In this document: piece after piece, positions 32,058 through 40,654 of the stretch | Layout: every line of letters starts with the position of its first letter | Numbering within the stretch: the first letter of the stretch is position 1 | Origin: Meandrina meandrites | Taxonomy: Eukaryota > Cnidaria > Anthozoa > Scleractinia > Meandrinidae | Reading direction: 5' to 3' | Length of the DNA stretch: 64,000 bases | Assembly (NCBI GenBank): GCA_963693305.1 | Contig: OY855907.1 | Span: 34,887,801-34,951,800, forward strand | Translations under genes and position numbers: made by a program | Notes under the pieces: model-generated | What the model saw: the letters and a program-made list of their open reading frames with translations, nothing else | The model's database searches: none | Told to the model about the DNA's origin: nothing

Positions 32058-33538
32058 GATATTTATAATTATTAAAACATGGATTCAATGTATTTGACTA
32101 GATATCGAGAAAATTAGCCTTGTTTTTAACAATCGTTGCTATGTAACTTCTGTTGCTAAGAAACTTGTAAACAATAAGTCCACGATCATATATGATCATT
32201 GTAGTGTAGTTTGGCAAAATTCAGAGATTGCATTCTGGTCGAGTTTTTATTTTCAAAACCCGCACCCTGAGGCTATAAGAAAAATACATCGAGCCTCCTT
32301 AATGTCTCTCTTTTTCCTTCCTCAGGGTATAGTCCTGGCAAATATAATTCAGTGGAACGGTGTGTCTTACAACAAACAGCCGTACCCCGCATGGGCCGAG
32401 GCGGTCGGCTGGATGATGGCTCTGTCTTCCATGTTGCTTATTCCAGGATTTGCTATTCACCAAATATGGAAAACGCCTGGAACTCTCCGTGAAGTACTAT
32501 TATTATTATGAACCCATTTATTTTCAGTCTTCATACAGCTGTGGGAGGCGCCGTGGCCTAACGGTCCGGGTTAACGTTCAAGCCCTGGCTGGGGAACTGC
32601 GTTGTGCTCTTGGGCAAGACACTTTACTCTCATAGTGCCTCTCTCCACCCAGGTGTATAAATGGGTACTGGTGAATTTACTGCTGGGGGTAACCCTGCGA
32701 TGGACTAGCATCCCATCCAGGGGGGAGGGGGGGGGAGTAGAAATACTCCTAGTCGCTTTCATGCTACGGAAACCGGGATAAGCTCTGGCCTGATGGGCCA
32801 CTAGGCTCGTAAGCAGACTTTGCCTTTTACCCTGCCTTCATACAGTTACCACATTCCTCTTTTAGTAATGCTCTACGCTTGTTTCTTGGCTGTTTTTTCG
32901 TTGTCGCCATGGCAACTGTCGCACATGTTGCTCAAAAATGACATTTTGTGAGCCCACTTCAAGTGTTGCTATTATTAGCAATATTTGTTTAATCAATATT
33001 GTCTGCACATCCTTCGGCAAAAATAATTCCCTGAATTGTGTTTTAATTTTGCTGCTGCTGTTTTTATGCTGACAGCGACTTGCCACACTTTTGAAACCAG
33101 ATCAGAAAATGATGGATCAAATTAAACGAGACCATGGTGTTCAGCTCAAAAGAGGACAGGAAGACACTTCTGTGAGTTCATTGACTTATGACCAAAATAT
33201 ATTCTTCGCTTGCATAGAGATGGATCTATTCGCCGCAGGGGCTTAATAGCAGAGGAGGGAGGGTGGAGTGCAGGAGGGGGGGGGGGGGGGGGGGGGGGCG
33301 TGGACGTGTCAAGAAACAAACCCTATGTATCAAAAAGTTACTCTTAAACTAAAGAAATAATACATTCCGTCACAGGACTAAACAGAATCGGACCTCTCTT
33401 AGCGCACTTATGGTATTGCCCGGGTTCGTGTAAATAACAATTGAGCGCACGATCGAAGAGATACATCTGTTTACATAGGCGGCCCATTCCGTATAAAATA
33501 TAACTGTTATTTCTTTTTCTTTTTTTCTTAAGTTGTGA
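21641..33538 (+). CDS. SLC6-family Na+/Cl- dependent transporter, probably amino-acid/GABA/glycine/taurine type
   Basis: Fifteen exons join in frame to 597 residues: 21641-21833, 23322-23456, 25324-25474, 25812-25910, 26791-26923, 27873-28007, 28357-28460, 28837-28961, 29799-29911, 30343-30477, 30947-31046, 31841-31941, 32326-32493, 33076-33171, 33533-33538. All use GT-AG. The product is a full-length 12-helix plasma-membrane symporter. TM1 reads [20 protein letters not shown] with glycine where monoamine carriers have aspartate, which favours an amino-acid substrate. The extracellular loop 2 keeps the [10 protein letters not shown] cysteine pair and N-glycosylation sites (NCTS, NCTA). TM6 has TQIYWSLG, keeping the Gln and Ser that bind chloride, and TM8 has LGLDSQF for sodium site 2. 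The Asp normally preceding this TM6 stretch (VW-x-D-A) is Tyr here. The last exon codes only Leu-stop and yields a C-terminal DTSL, a class I PDZ ligand. Introns hold SINEs and MITEs. Exact substrate is not decidable. Confidence 0.95.
22808..22899. mobile_element. MITE with AAACAATTATTC ends, SLC6 intron 1
   Basis: TAAAACAATTATTCGC on the left is mirrored by GGAGAATAATTGTTAAA on the right, and the centre is a second dyad, GTGGTGGATAT/ATATCCACCAC. Its ends match those of the element at 44520-44634 and the half-element near 26630. Confidence 0.65.
22978..23024. mobile_element. 47-bp mini-MITE of the CAACCTCG family with perfect 9-bp target duplication
   Basis: The element starts CAACCACGTTCCCAGGGTCT and ends CGCCTGGGAACGAGGCTG. 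ACGTTCTTT stands on both sides (22969-22977 and 23025-23033). It is little more than two terminal repeats back to back, yet it moved or was copied as a unit. It lies in SLC6 intron 1. A further decayed copy follows at about 23140-23175. Confidence 0.9.
23140..23175. mobile_element. Decayed CAACCTCG-family MITE
   Basis: CTACCAGGGTCTCTCTAGGG and ACTCTGGGAACGGGGTTG form imperfect inverted ends with almost no interior. No target duplication is visible. Confidence 0.5.
23564..24780. mobile_element. 1217-bp MULE-like non-autonomous transposon carrying a helicase fragment, SLC6 intron 2
   Basis: The terminal inverted repeats are about 145 bp (23564-23707 and 24636-24780). They start CATCCTCGGAAACCCAGGGC and are G/A-rich on the left, C/T-rich on the right, and both reach the inner motif ATACAGATCATTTCTCGATC or its inverse. 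AATTCAACG stands on both sides (23555-23563 and 24781-24789), a perfect 9-bp target duplication. The interior has a palindrome at about 23729-23765 (GGCCTCATTTTT / AAAATGAGGCC), a RecQ-like helicase remnant on plus, and unidentified open stretches on minus (24119-24610). No transposase was recognised, so it depends on another element to move. Confidence 0.9.
23960..24111 (+). pseudogene. Truncated RecQ-like DNA helicase N-terminal fragment
   Basis: About 50 residues read [14 protein letters not shown] and continue to [15 protein letters not shown]. This matches the start of the RecQ helicase core: F-x-x-R-x-x-Q (motif 0) followed by D-V-x-x-x-LPTG-x-GKS (motif I, ATP binding). The GKS that holds the phosphate is changed to GPN and the frame ends at 24111, so it cannot work as an ATPase. 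It sits inside the 1217-bp transposon and was probably picked up from a host or transposon-borne helicase gene. Confidence 0.65.
25992..26219 (+). mobile_element. tRNA-derived SINE, copy 1 (SLC6 intron 4)
   Basis: A tRNA-like head (CTGGACTCCGG, then GGATTCGAGCC as B box) is followed by TGTTCTTGGGCAAGACACTT and, later, CTAGCATCCC, ACTCCTAGTCGCTTCATG and CCGGGATAAGCT. A 13-bp duplication ACTTGACCACCTG flanks it (25979-25991 and 26220-26232), the mark of LINE-driven insertion. Confidence 0.9.
26968..27285 (+). mobile_element. tRNA-derived SINE, copy 2 (SLC6 intron 5)
   Basis: This is the longest copy. The head is CGTGGTGGCCCTAATCGTTA, GCGCGCTGGAGTCCGG (A box) and GGTTCGAGCC (B box). The body shares TGTTCTTGGGCAAGATACTT, CTCTCCACCCAGGTGTGTAC and CCTAGTCGCTTCATCCTAC with copies 1 and 3. 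It begins 45 bases after a splice donor. Confidence 0.85.
27500..27700 (+). mobile_element. Second SINE-like repeat, copy 1
   Basis: CCCGGTTCGAATCCCGGACC is followed by a GAGTTTGTTGTCGGTTCTCG tract and a GCTTTCCTGTCTCCACAAAA tail. The first block is a tRNA B-box-like sequence. The same order recurs at about 29950-30110, and a short piece at about 38135-38155. Ends are not sharp. Confidence 0.5.
29950..30110 (+). mobile_element. Second SINE-like repeat, copy 2 (SLC6 intron 9)
   Basis: CTTCGAATCCCGGACCCGGC, then AGAGTTTGTTGTTGGTTCCT and TATAAGAACCAACACTTC. It shares this order with the copy at 27500-27700. Confidence 0.5.
30588..30646. mobile_element. 59-bp near-perfect palindrome (SLC6 intron 10)
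   Basis: CCAAGCTGCTTCTCTAGTTC, continuing to CACCCATTGGTATA, is mirrored from TATACCAATGGGTGGAAGTA to GAGAAGACGCTTGG. Arms of about 29 bases differ at about three positions. It could form a stable intronic RNA hairpin. Confidence 0.8.
32021..32058. repeat. (AAAT)n microsatellite
   Basis: Eight to nine AAAT units about 80 bases after the exon 12 donor of the SLC6 gene. Confidence 0.9.
32539..32835 (+). mobile_element. tRNA-derived SINE, copy 3 (SLC6 intron 13)
   Basis: It shares CTTGGGCAAGACACTTTACT, CTCTCCACCCAGGTGTATAA and CCTAGTCGCTTTCATGCTAC with the other copies, and is flanked by CTTCATACAG on both sides (32529-32538 and 32836-32845). A G-run interrupts it near 32720. Confidence 0.9.
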
Positions 33539-33840
33539 GACGGCGCCACAGGAGAGAGAAACTCAAACATTGAGAGAAACTCAAGCCAAACTAATTGCGG
33601 TTAAAAAAGATGATATGAGTATTCGCTTTTATTCAAATGCTGTAAAAATTACAATGCGTGTCTTTTGTTCTTATCCATAATTTGATGTAATATAATTTTT
33701 CATTATCTTAGCAAGCTTTGTTTATTTAGTTCTCATTTAAGATTCTGATATGCTGGCTAAAAGTAATTTTATTTTTACTGAACATGGCGAACGTTGATTT
33801 TCAGAATGTTCATTGATATTAGTTTTACTGTGTGAAGTAT

Positions 33841-33855
33841 AATAAACTGAATAAA
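33841..33855 (+). promoter_or_regulatory. Probable polyadenylation signals of the SLC6 gene
   Basis: Two AATAAA hexamers (33841-33846 and 33850-33855) lie 300 bases after the stop codon and are followed by a TATTTTGTTGTTTC GT-rich tract. This gives a 3' untranslated region of roughly 330 bases. Confidence 0.6.
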
Positions 33856-34339
33856 ATAGTTTTATAAGACTACACGAATATTTTGTTGTTTCAAAATTGT
33901 TTTGACTGGGAAAAGTTTTTCAGCTGTTAAATGTGTAAATTTCATCCGTTTGTTTAGATATTTATTAAAAACATCTTGATTTGGTATACATATATACAGT
34001 AGTATATCCTCAACAACTGCCTGTTATAATCTGCAGAATTCTACTCAATACAAGACGTACCAAGAGTTTTGAAAACGTTTGTCACAGATTTAACATTTTA
34101 AAGCGAATTTTTCTCAACCGTTTTGTTTATAGCACGAAATGATGGGAAATTGAAATTTTTCAATGCTTTATCTTTTGAGTGGATACACGTACACCGTCGT
34201 ATGCATAATATGCTGCTCAGGCTTTTGTCAAATTCCAAGAAAAGTTTTCCAAACTTGCCGGAGTATGATTTGAAATGTTTACTGGATTGGTTGAATGGTA
34301 AAATAATTATTGAATTGTTGTTAGTATTTATTATTTTTT

Positions 34340-34434
34340 GCAAAATATCGTGATTTGTTAGTGCCCTGCAAATTTATTATTCGTCTTCAGCAATAAACTG
34401 ATCTGCTCGCCACGGACAAATCACAATATTTTGC
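34340..34434. mobile_element. MITE-like hairpin (95 bp)
   Basis: GCAAAATATCGTGATTTGT on the left is mirrored by ACAAATCACAATATTTTGC on the right. The interior carries TTATTATTCGTCTTCAGCAA. No clear target duplication. Confidence 0.6.
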
Positions 34435-35067
34435 TCAACCTCGTCCATTAATTGGTAAAGTTTTTAAAAGAACATTGTACCATCAGAACCACTATGTCAT
34501 TTTCTATATTTTATACAAGGTTATTGACGATAAGTATCTTTTGATCAAAGATCGGGTGAAAACCGCGTCGCAAATTCATCATTTTTACTCTGGAACAGGT
34601 CAAGAGTCTCAGATAGTCGGCGGCTCACCCCCGTAGTAAAATTAAAGGAGTACCCCCCCCCCCCCCCCCCGGGCATTTTTCATGCTCCAAACAAAAGCAA
34701 TCCTCTCGAAAGCGTCTAAGTCCTTGCTTTAGAACAGTAAATAAACATAACACCAACGACAAATGATGTGAAATGTAAACTTCACTGGCTGTTTATTGCA
34801 TTTTCTTTCGATAACAATATTACCTAAAATGTTTCATACAATGCTAATATAGTTTTGTGGCCGCCATTTTAACCGAGTCGCCATAACGTGACCTGGCCCC
34901 CCTGTGGCGACGCAGGCTAGCATGAGCACTACATGTCGTCGACGTTTGATATTTTTAAGCTTACATATATTCTTTAGTATGACGAAATTCTTAATGTTTT
35001 TCTTTTTCTGAACCGGATGCAATGTGGTTTTTACGCCCTTTTCCCTATTACTTTGATGTTATCTTAT
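34435..35067. other. Intergenic stretch without gene
   Basis: AT-rich DNA with a poly-C run near 34653-34670. No exon, hairpin or repeat family was recognised. Confidence 0.5.
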
Positions 35068-35076
35068 TGACTCCAT

Positions 35077-36775
35077 CATAGGCTTCCCAAGCTCAAAAGT
35101 CGTCTTTTTGATGTGTTTTTGAGAGCCCTTCGAGCGGCCGACTCTACATACGTGGTGTATGCGACAGCTTGTGTATATAGAGAAATGTATGGGAAAATCA
35201 CGGAGTCTCTAAAAACGGGTAAATAACTATATCTATTTTAAAATAAAGTTTACCTACCTCAAATGTGTCGCTTACTTGTGTCTTGTGCCGAATTTGAAGC
35301 CATTCCGACGTCATTTAGCGAAGTTATTCGAAGTCGTTGTCTCCCCTTCTAAAAAGAAGGAAAGGCAGACCACTCCATCGATCGCTGGCCAGAGCTCACT
35401 CCACAAATCGCTCTCTAATCAAAAGGAAAAGTCCCGAATCGCAATAAAACCAACAGTTCCATAAAGCCCAATAAATTTCACTCCACATACGTGTTCTTCG
35501 ACGGTCGAAAGACTTGTAAAGAACGAGAAATTTTGCTTTAATTTCGCCTATTTGGCTTTCCAAATATGCTTGTGACCGACCCCGCGACAACGGTCGTTAC
35601 TCAACGAATAGTATCTGATCTCTGATTGGTCCATTTGAACCAAGTCACGCGCTGACAACATGACACTCCACCGGAGGGAAAGTACATTTTGTCACGATTC
35701 AAGTTTCACGCTAGGGCTCCCAAGGGATGTTTTCTGAAAGCTGTATTGTTCGCAATAGCCAATCACAGCCATGTTTACATATGTCAGGGAAAAGCCCGCG
35801 AAAAGACTGACACCAAAGCAAGGTATTCGCGAGCATTCAAGAGTTTCACTCTCGGTTATCGAGCAAAATTTCCTGCGACTTTGGGATATTCTCTGGCAGC
35901 AGCTATCTTCGTCGAAATGGCCCTCAACGCAGAGCGAGAAGAAGCATTGAAGTTTGTTTTGGCGGGTCACAACCTTTTAATTACTGGGCAGGCCGGCGTT
36001 GGAAAGTCAAGGCTAGTAACAAGCATTTTAAAGGACTGTGAATCCCGAACACTGTACACTCAATACAAATTTGAATATGTAAACATGGCTGTGATTGCTA
36101 TTACGAACAATACAGCTTTCAGAAAACATCCCTTGGGAGCCCTAGCGTGAAACTTGAATCGTGACAAAATGTACTTTCCCTCCGGTGGAGTGTCGTGTTG
36201 TCAGCGCGTGACTTGGTTCAAATGGACCAATCAGAGATCAGATACTATTCGTTGAGTAACGACCGTTGTCGCGGGGTCGGTCACTAGCATATTTGGAAAG
36301 CTGAATAGGCGAAATTAAAGCAAAATTTCTCGTTCTTTACAAGTCTTTCGACCGCCAAAGAACACGTATGTGGAGTGAAATTTATTGGGCTTTATGGAAC
36401 TGTTGGTTTTATTGCGATTCGGGACTTTTCCTTTTGATTAGAGAGCGATTTGTGGAGTGAGCTCTGGCCAGCGATCGATGGAGTGGTCTGCCTTTCCTTC
36501 TTTTTAGAAGGGGAGACAACGACTTCGAATAACTTCGCTAAATGACGTCGGAATGGCTTCAAATTCGGCACAAGACACAAGTAAGCGACACATTTGAGGT
36601 AGGTAAACTTTATTTTAAAATAGATAGTTATTTACCCGATTTTAGAGACTCCGTGATTTTCCCATACATTTCTCTATATACACAAGCTGTCGCATACACC
36701 ACGTATGTAGAGTCGGCCGCTCGAAGGGCTCTCAAAAACACATCAAAAAGACGACTTTTGAGCTTGGGAAGCCTG
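35077..36775. mobile_element. 1.7-kb fold-back transposon with ~700-bp inverted arms and captured P-loop ATPase fragment
   Basis: The left arm 35077-35783 and the right arm 36074-36775 are near-identical reverse complements. A 62-codon open frame starting MCLVPNLKPF appears with identical translation in both (35276-35464 plus; 36392-36580 minus). The outer ends read CATAGGCTTCCCAAGC on the left and, inverted, CAGGCTTCCCAAGC on the right. TGACTCCA stands outside both (35068-35075 and 36776-36783), eight of nine bases of a candidate 9-bp duplication. The 290-bp centre encodes the ATPase fragment. No transposase is present. Long arms plus a gene fragment resemble Pack-MULE or fold-back elements. 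Confidence 0.9.
35917..36060 (+). pseudogene. P-loop helicase fragment, PIF1-like, captured inside fold-back element
   Basis: The ATG at 35917 opens MALNAEREEALKFVLAGHN, followed by LLITGQAGVGKSRLV and TSILKDCESR. N-x-E-x-x-x-A-L followed by a hydrophobic strand and GxAGxGKS is the start of PIF1/Helitron-type superfamily 1 helicases (motif I at 35985-36008 is intact). The rest of the helicase (motifs Ia-VI) is missing because the frame runs into the right arm at 36074. It resembles a single captured first exon. Other P-loop ATPases (STAND/NACHT-like) cannot be excluded from 45 residues. Confidence 0.55.
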
Positions 36776-37197
36776 TGACTCCACGAGTCTGGGACGGTGG
36801 AGAATATGCGGGGGAACGGGTGAAATCAAAGGTAATTAAATAACCGGAAGTAAACATGCGGTTTTCCAGGAAAGCGAACGTCACCGTTCATTGCTTCGAG
36901 GAAAAATTCTCTGAAGTTCAAGTAGGGAATGTTGAGGATAAACTAACAGCCTATTAGTGAATATTTTACGATTTTTAATAAAAAAATTTCTAGCCTACTA
37001 CATATGTTCATTTACTGTGCATAATTATAGGAACTTGCACCGGATACACTGTGCGGATTCAATCAGCCGGCAAAACTGCCTCAACTAAAACATATTTTAT
37101 AGAGTGCCCTATTCAGATCAGTGCCTACTTTATTTATTGTGTCGCATTTAATTACTTACATGCAGCTTTTCCTTTTATTCTGTTGTAAGTTTCAGTT

Positions 37198-37800
37198 TTA
37201 ATAGCTTCGGAGTCTGAGGTTTCTCACAGTTCCCTCGAGTCTTTCTATGATTCCCTCGACAATCTGTTTGTAAATGTGTGGCTCAATTTGATCATACATC
37301 TTATGGCTTTTAAAGTCCTTTAGCTGCAGCTGACGAGCTTTGTTGATGATGATTTTAAGGAGCTTCTCTAACTTGTACGTCAGTGCAAATGTCAGATCAT
37401 CAAGAAAGGTATTTCCTGACTTCTTGGATACCAAGTTGACCAAGACATCTTCGCACCTCTCGAAAATGGCGTCCATGTGATATTCGTGGGCGAGCTTAGC
37501 CAGGAAGTAGCAATTTCCATTCGTTATAGTTTTCCACGCTTGCCCAGACATAGTTGGATAGATAATCAATAGAAGCTCCATGATCTCGCTTGCCTTTTTG
37601 CCTGGAAGAGAAATTTCACACAGAGTCTTTTCCTTGAACTCTGAGGTAAACATCTTCTCAAAGACTGGCGACCACATTGCAAGAGTAGATCTATGAACAT
37701 GAAACTTTTGATCCTCTACAACAAGAATGACATCACTAAACAACCAAGAGTGGGCGAAATCGGGTGGACATGGACCAGCTTCACTACTTTTTGCAGCCAT
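37198..37800 (-). CDS. BTB/POZ domain protein 1 of array (intact, 200 aa)
   Basis: A single-exon minus-strand gene. The start ATG (37800) gives MAAKSSEAGPCPPDF, then the BTB domain: FSDVILVVEDQKFHVHRSTL at about residues 21-40, MWSPVFEKMFTSEF, and SLPGKKASEIMELLL at about 65-80. A helical BACK-like region follows (LAHEYHMDAIFERCEDVL; YKLEKLLKIIINKA) and the protein ends after a coiled segment (QIVEGIIERLE). BTB domains pair with themselves and often recruit cullin-3 ubiquitin ligase; the substrate-binding domain (Kelch, MATH) usual in adaptors is absent. Its closest relative here is the gene at 45551-46234, with which it shares the MAAKS-EA-PCPPDF start and flanking DNA. The C-terminus is about 30-70 residues shorter than in the longer copies of the array. 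Confidence 0.88.
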   Translation of the reverse strand: MAAKSSEAGPCPPDFAHSWLFSDVILVVEDQKFHVHRSTLAMWSPVFEKMFTSEFKEKTLCEISLPGKKASEIMELLLIIYPTMSGQAWKTITNGNCYFLAKLAHEYHMDAIFERCEDVLVNLVSKKSGNTFLDDLTFALTYKLEKLLKIIINKARQLQLKDFKSHKMYDQIEPHIYKQIVEGIIERLEGTVRNLRLRSY

Positions 37801-38158
37801 TTTGAACTGGGAAAATGCGTTAAATCGCCGCCACTACAGGAGAAGCAAGACACTGAATATACAAAGAAAAGGTGATCGAGCAGATATTTAATGCATGCAG
37901 CAATTGCCAAATCGAAACCGATTCGACGCATCACCGGTCAAATTGTTAGCGTGACAATGCAAATTCATGATTGCATTTTACCAAATATTACTTTGTGTGA
38001 CAGTGGGGGCCCGTGCGTACGTGCGCGTGGTTTATAACGCAGCCGTTGCGTTGTTTGTGATTGTCACGCTCTGGTCTGCTTTTGATTCAGGGGAGCCTTA
38101 AATTTAAACTTCCTTTGTCTGGCTTTAACTTGTTCCAGAATCCCGGACCCGGCATATG

Positions 38159-38225
38159 ACTGGAATTGTTGTTCGACTACAATGACGACATCGCTGAACT
38201 TACTCGGCCCTGGGAAATCTGTTGG
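38159..38225 (-). pseudogene. BTB N-terminal relic
   Basis: The minus strand reads PTDFPGPSKFSDVVIVVEQQ, clearly the N-terminus of the array's BTB genes (compare PTDFSEPWKFSDVVLVVEEQ in the copy at 52669-53305), then stops matching. No remaining BTB sequence follows, and a SINE fragment (CCCGGACCCGGC) abuts at 38140. It is a truncated duplicate. Confidence 0.7.
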
Positions 38226-38863
38226 ATAAGCCACAGTCAATCTCCAGGTAAATGGTTATGAAGCCCGGCAAACATCAAAGGAACAAACAAAGACGCCAAC
38301 ATTTATGTTGGAAAGTCCATGACCCTGCCCTTTCTTTATTTTGTGCTCATACACTGCATGAATTACTTAACTGCAATGTTTCTACTGGTTAGTGCATGGA
38401 CACGTGTAATACAGCCACCTATTGTATTTTGTCACGTTTTGTGCAAAGAATGCAACTTTGCCGGGCTTCATGTTATTTGTGGTAGTCATTGCGCAGCAAT
38501 GGTACAGATCTGTCAGCAATTCCAGTGTGATTAAACTGTTGCGCACTTGCTAGTTAAATAAGCAGAATGTCGCGACAACTTAACCAACACGAACATGTTA
38601 CCCAGGATATATATGTGATTGAATGGCAACAGCTCATAGTAATAACTTCTCAGAATGGAAAAAATTCGCGTGTTTCGATCCTGCGCAACGATCGCTTTGT
38701 GGCGTTTGCTATTGTAACGCGCGCCAAATAGTGAACCCTAAAAAAAAGCCGTTTCGGCCTTTATGGCATTTGAAACTGATGAAAACCGAAGATGTTCCTA
38801 GTGGTAATTGTGTTTATCGCATAAAGCTAACTTTTCACAATTCTTGTTTATCATCATCGATTT

Positions 38864-38866
<3 letters not shown>

Positions 38867-38940
<74 letters not shown>
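38867..38940. repeat. (ATC)n microsatellite
   Basis: About 74 bases of perfect CAT/ATC repeat. Poly-His, poly-Asp and poly-Met frames across it are artefacts. Confidence 0.95.
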
Positions 38941-39496
38941 GACCGCCGTCATCGCTATTATATGGCCACTGGTTAAAATAGACCACCCATTATTTTGACC
39001 TTTATTTTTAATTATATTTCTTGAAGACACGTCACCTACACTATAACGGTTAAACAAAGTTTTTTTTACGGTGCAGTGCATAAAATGTTACAGACAATGA
39101 TCAGTATATTACAGCGAATTTACATGTCACATTAATTGGAAGACCGTTTATGAACAGTAGCCTTTCTTAAATCAATGCAAAATTCGCCAATATATAAAAT
39201 GGCACCTATATATTGATGATATTTTAATGATTCATACTCTGTAGACCAACCGTCTCCCAGAGGGTTTATCTACTGTCGGGGAGCGAGTGATTTTATTGCA
39301 AGTGAAGTTTTGCTCGCAAAAACTAATATCACCTCAAACCACAAGTGTGCTCAATATCGACTTACATAAGGAAAAGGAACGGGCTCAGCTTAAACTAAAA
39401 GATGAAATTCATATCGGCGCTGAGAGCTTGATCTAATTCTAAAAAGATCTTTATCCGTAACCTCTAAAGCCGGACTAAAAGGCAACGAAGTGGTCG

Positions 39497-40363
39497 TCAA
39501 ATCGAAAGAGAACTCAGAGACTTTTTAAGTGACTTCAAGTAGCTAGAAGCATTACTTAAGCTGTCGCACTTGGACGATCCACATTTGCAACTTTGCCTTC
39601 CTGTGTCCCTTTGTAAAGCCGCAAGATAGCTGTCTGTATCAGTACAGCCAATGTAAGAATAATTTTGCTTTGAAGAAGCATGTGCAACAAGAAACTTGGC
39701 GATTTCATCTATTTTGAGTAGACCATCACACTTCACCTTTCGACTTGCGACTTGCATGCCGTCAATTCTGTTTAGCCTTTGCACAGAGACGCGCTGGGCT
39801 TCTTCCAACTCTCTTTGCAGCCGTTTTATAATTCCTTCCATAATTTCTTTAAGATTATCCGCCTGGATCCGATCGTACATCTCGTCGTTTTTCAACTCTT
39901 CCAGACTAAGACAATAAGCTTGGTTAACACTCATCAGTCTCAGCTTCTCCAGCTCATAAGTCTGCGCAAATATCAAATCTGCAAGGACTTTATCTTTCGG
40001 TTTGCCCGTCACTTTGTTAACCATGAAATCTTCGCATCTCGTAATAATGGCTTCCATTTGATATTCGTGAGCGAGCTTAACAAGGAAGTAACAGTTCTCT
40101 TCCGTTACTGATTTCTCTCTTAAAGAAGGATAAATCAGCTGAAGCAATTCTTTAATTTCGCTCGCCTTTTTGCCTGGAAGAGGAACTTCGTTCTTGTCCC
40201 TTTCTTGAAATTCTGATGTAAACATCTTCTCAAACACTGGCGACCACAATGCAAGGACTGCTCGGTGAACATGGAATCTTTCTTCTTCCACAACGAGGAC
40301 AACATCGCTGAGTTTCCAGGACTGCGAGAAATCTGGCGATTGGACTTCACTTTCTGATGCCAT
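39497..40363 (-). CDS. BTB/POZ domain protein 2 of array (intact, 288 aa)
   Basis: I choose the ATG at 40363 (MASESEVQSPDFSQSWK) because all paralogs start about 20 residues before the BTB core. The open frame reaches back to 40564 but the extra 67 residues have no counterpart. The BTB core has LSDVVLVVEEERFHVHRAVL, LWSPVFEKMFTSEF and PLPGKKASEIKELLQ. A BACK-like helical part follows (LAHEYQMEAIITRCEDFMV; YELEKLRLMSVNQA), then a coiled segment and a C-terminal domain with a Cys pair (CKCGSSKCDSL) and a Ser-rich end. The C-terminal domain is shared in outline with the copies at 41715 and 55423. Single exon, minus strand. Confidence 0.88.
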   Translation of the reverse strand: MASESEVQSPDFSQSWKLSDVVLVVEEERFHVHRAVLALWSPVFEKMFTSEFQERDKNEVPLPGKKASEIKELLQLIYPSLREKSVTEENCYFLVKLAHEYQMEAIITRCEDFMVNKVTGKPKDKVLADLIFAQTYELEKLRLMSVNQAYCLSLEELKNDEMYDRIQADNLKEIMEGIIKRLQRELEEAQRVSVQRLNRIDGMQVASRKVKCDGLLKIDEIAKFLVAHASSKQNYSYIGCTDTDSYLAALQRDTGRQSCKCGSSKCDSLSNASSYLKSLKKSLSSLSI

Positions 40364-40654
40364 ATGAAAAATAAAAGGAATCCTAAAAAGGATAAAATTT
40401 CGGCTCACCAGCGCAAAAGCAACGGAGGGATCAATCTGTTTGCCTTTGACACGTCTGGACTGCATGCGTGGCTGAATGGCTATTACGTTAAGAATGCTTG
40501 TGTACATAAGGCCCTGTCCACGCGTACTCCGTCTGTTCACACTACTCCATCTTCGTTTGGACACTCATCGAAAGCTTTCCACCCACACCATTGTTTGTTA
40601 ATCGTTTATGCTGTCCCTACTAGAACGCGGAAAACGATCAGAAAACGCTAAATG

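Noticed and set aside
35276..36580. Identical 62-codon proteins on opposite strands as a gene pair
   Set aside because: They are the same sequence in the two arms of the fold-back element; no known domain, so not called as genes.
38623..39081. Poly-His, poly-Asp and poly-Met proteins
   Set aside because: Artefact of the ATC microsatellite read in three frames.
40364..40564. N-terminal extension of BTB copy 2 (67 residues upstream)
   Set aside because: No paralog has it, and an in-frame ATG at 40363 gives the family-typical start.
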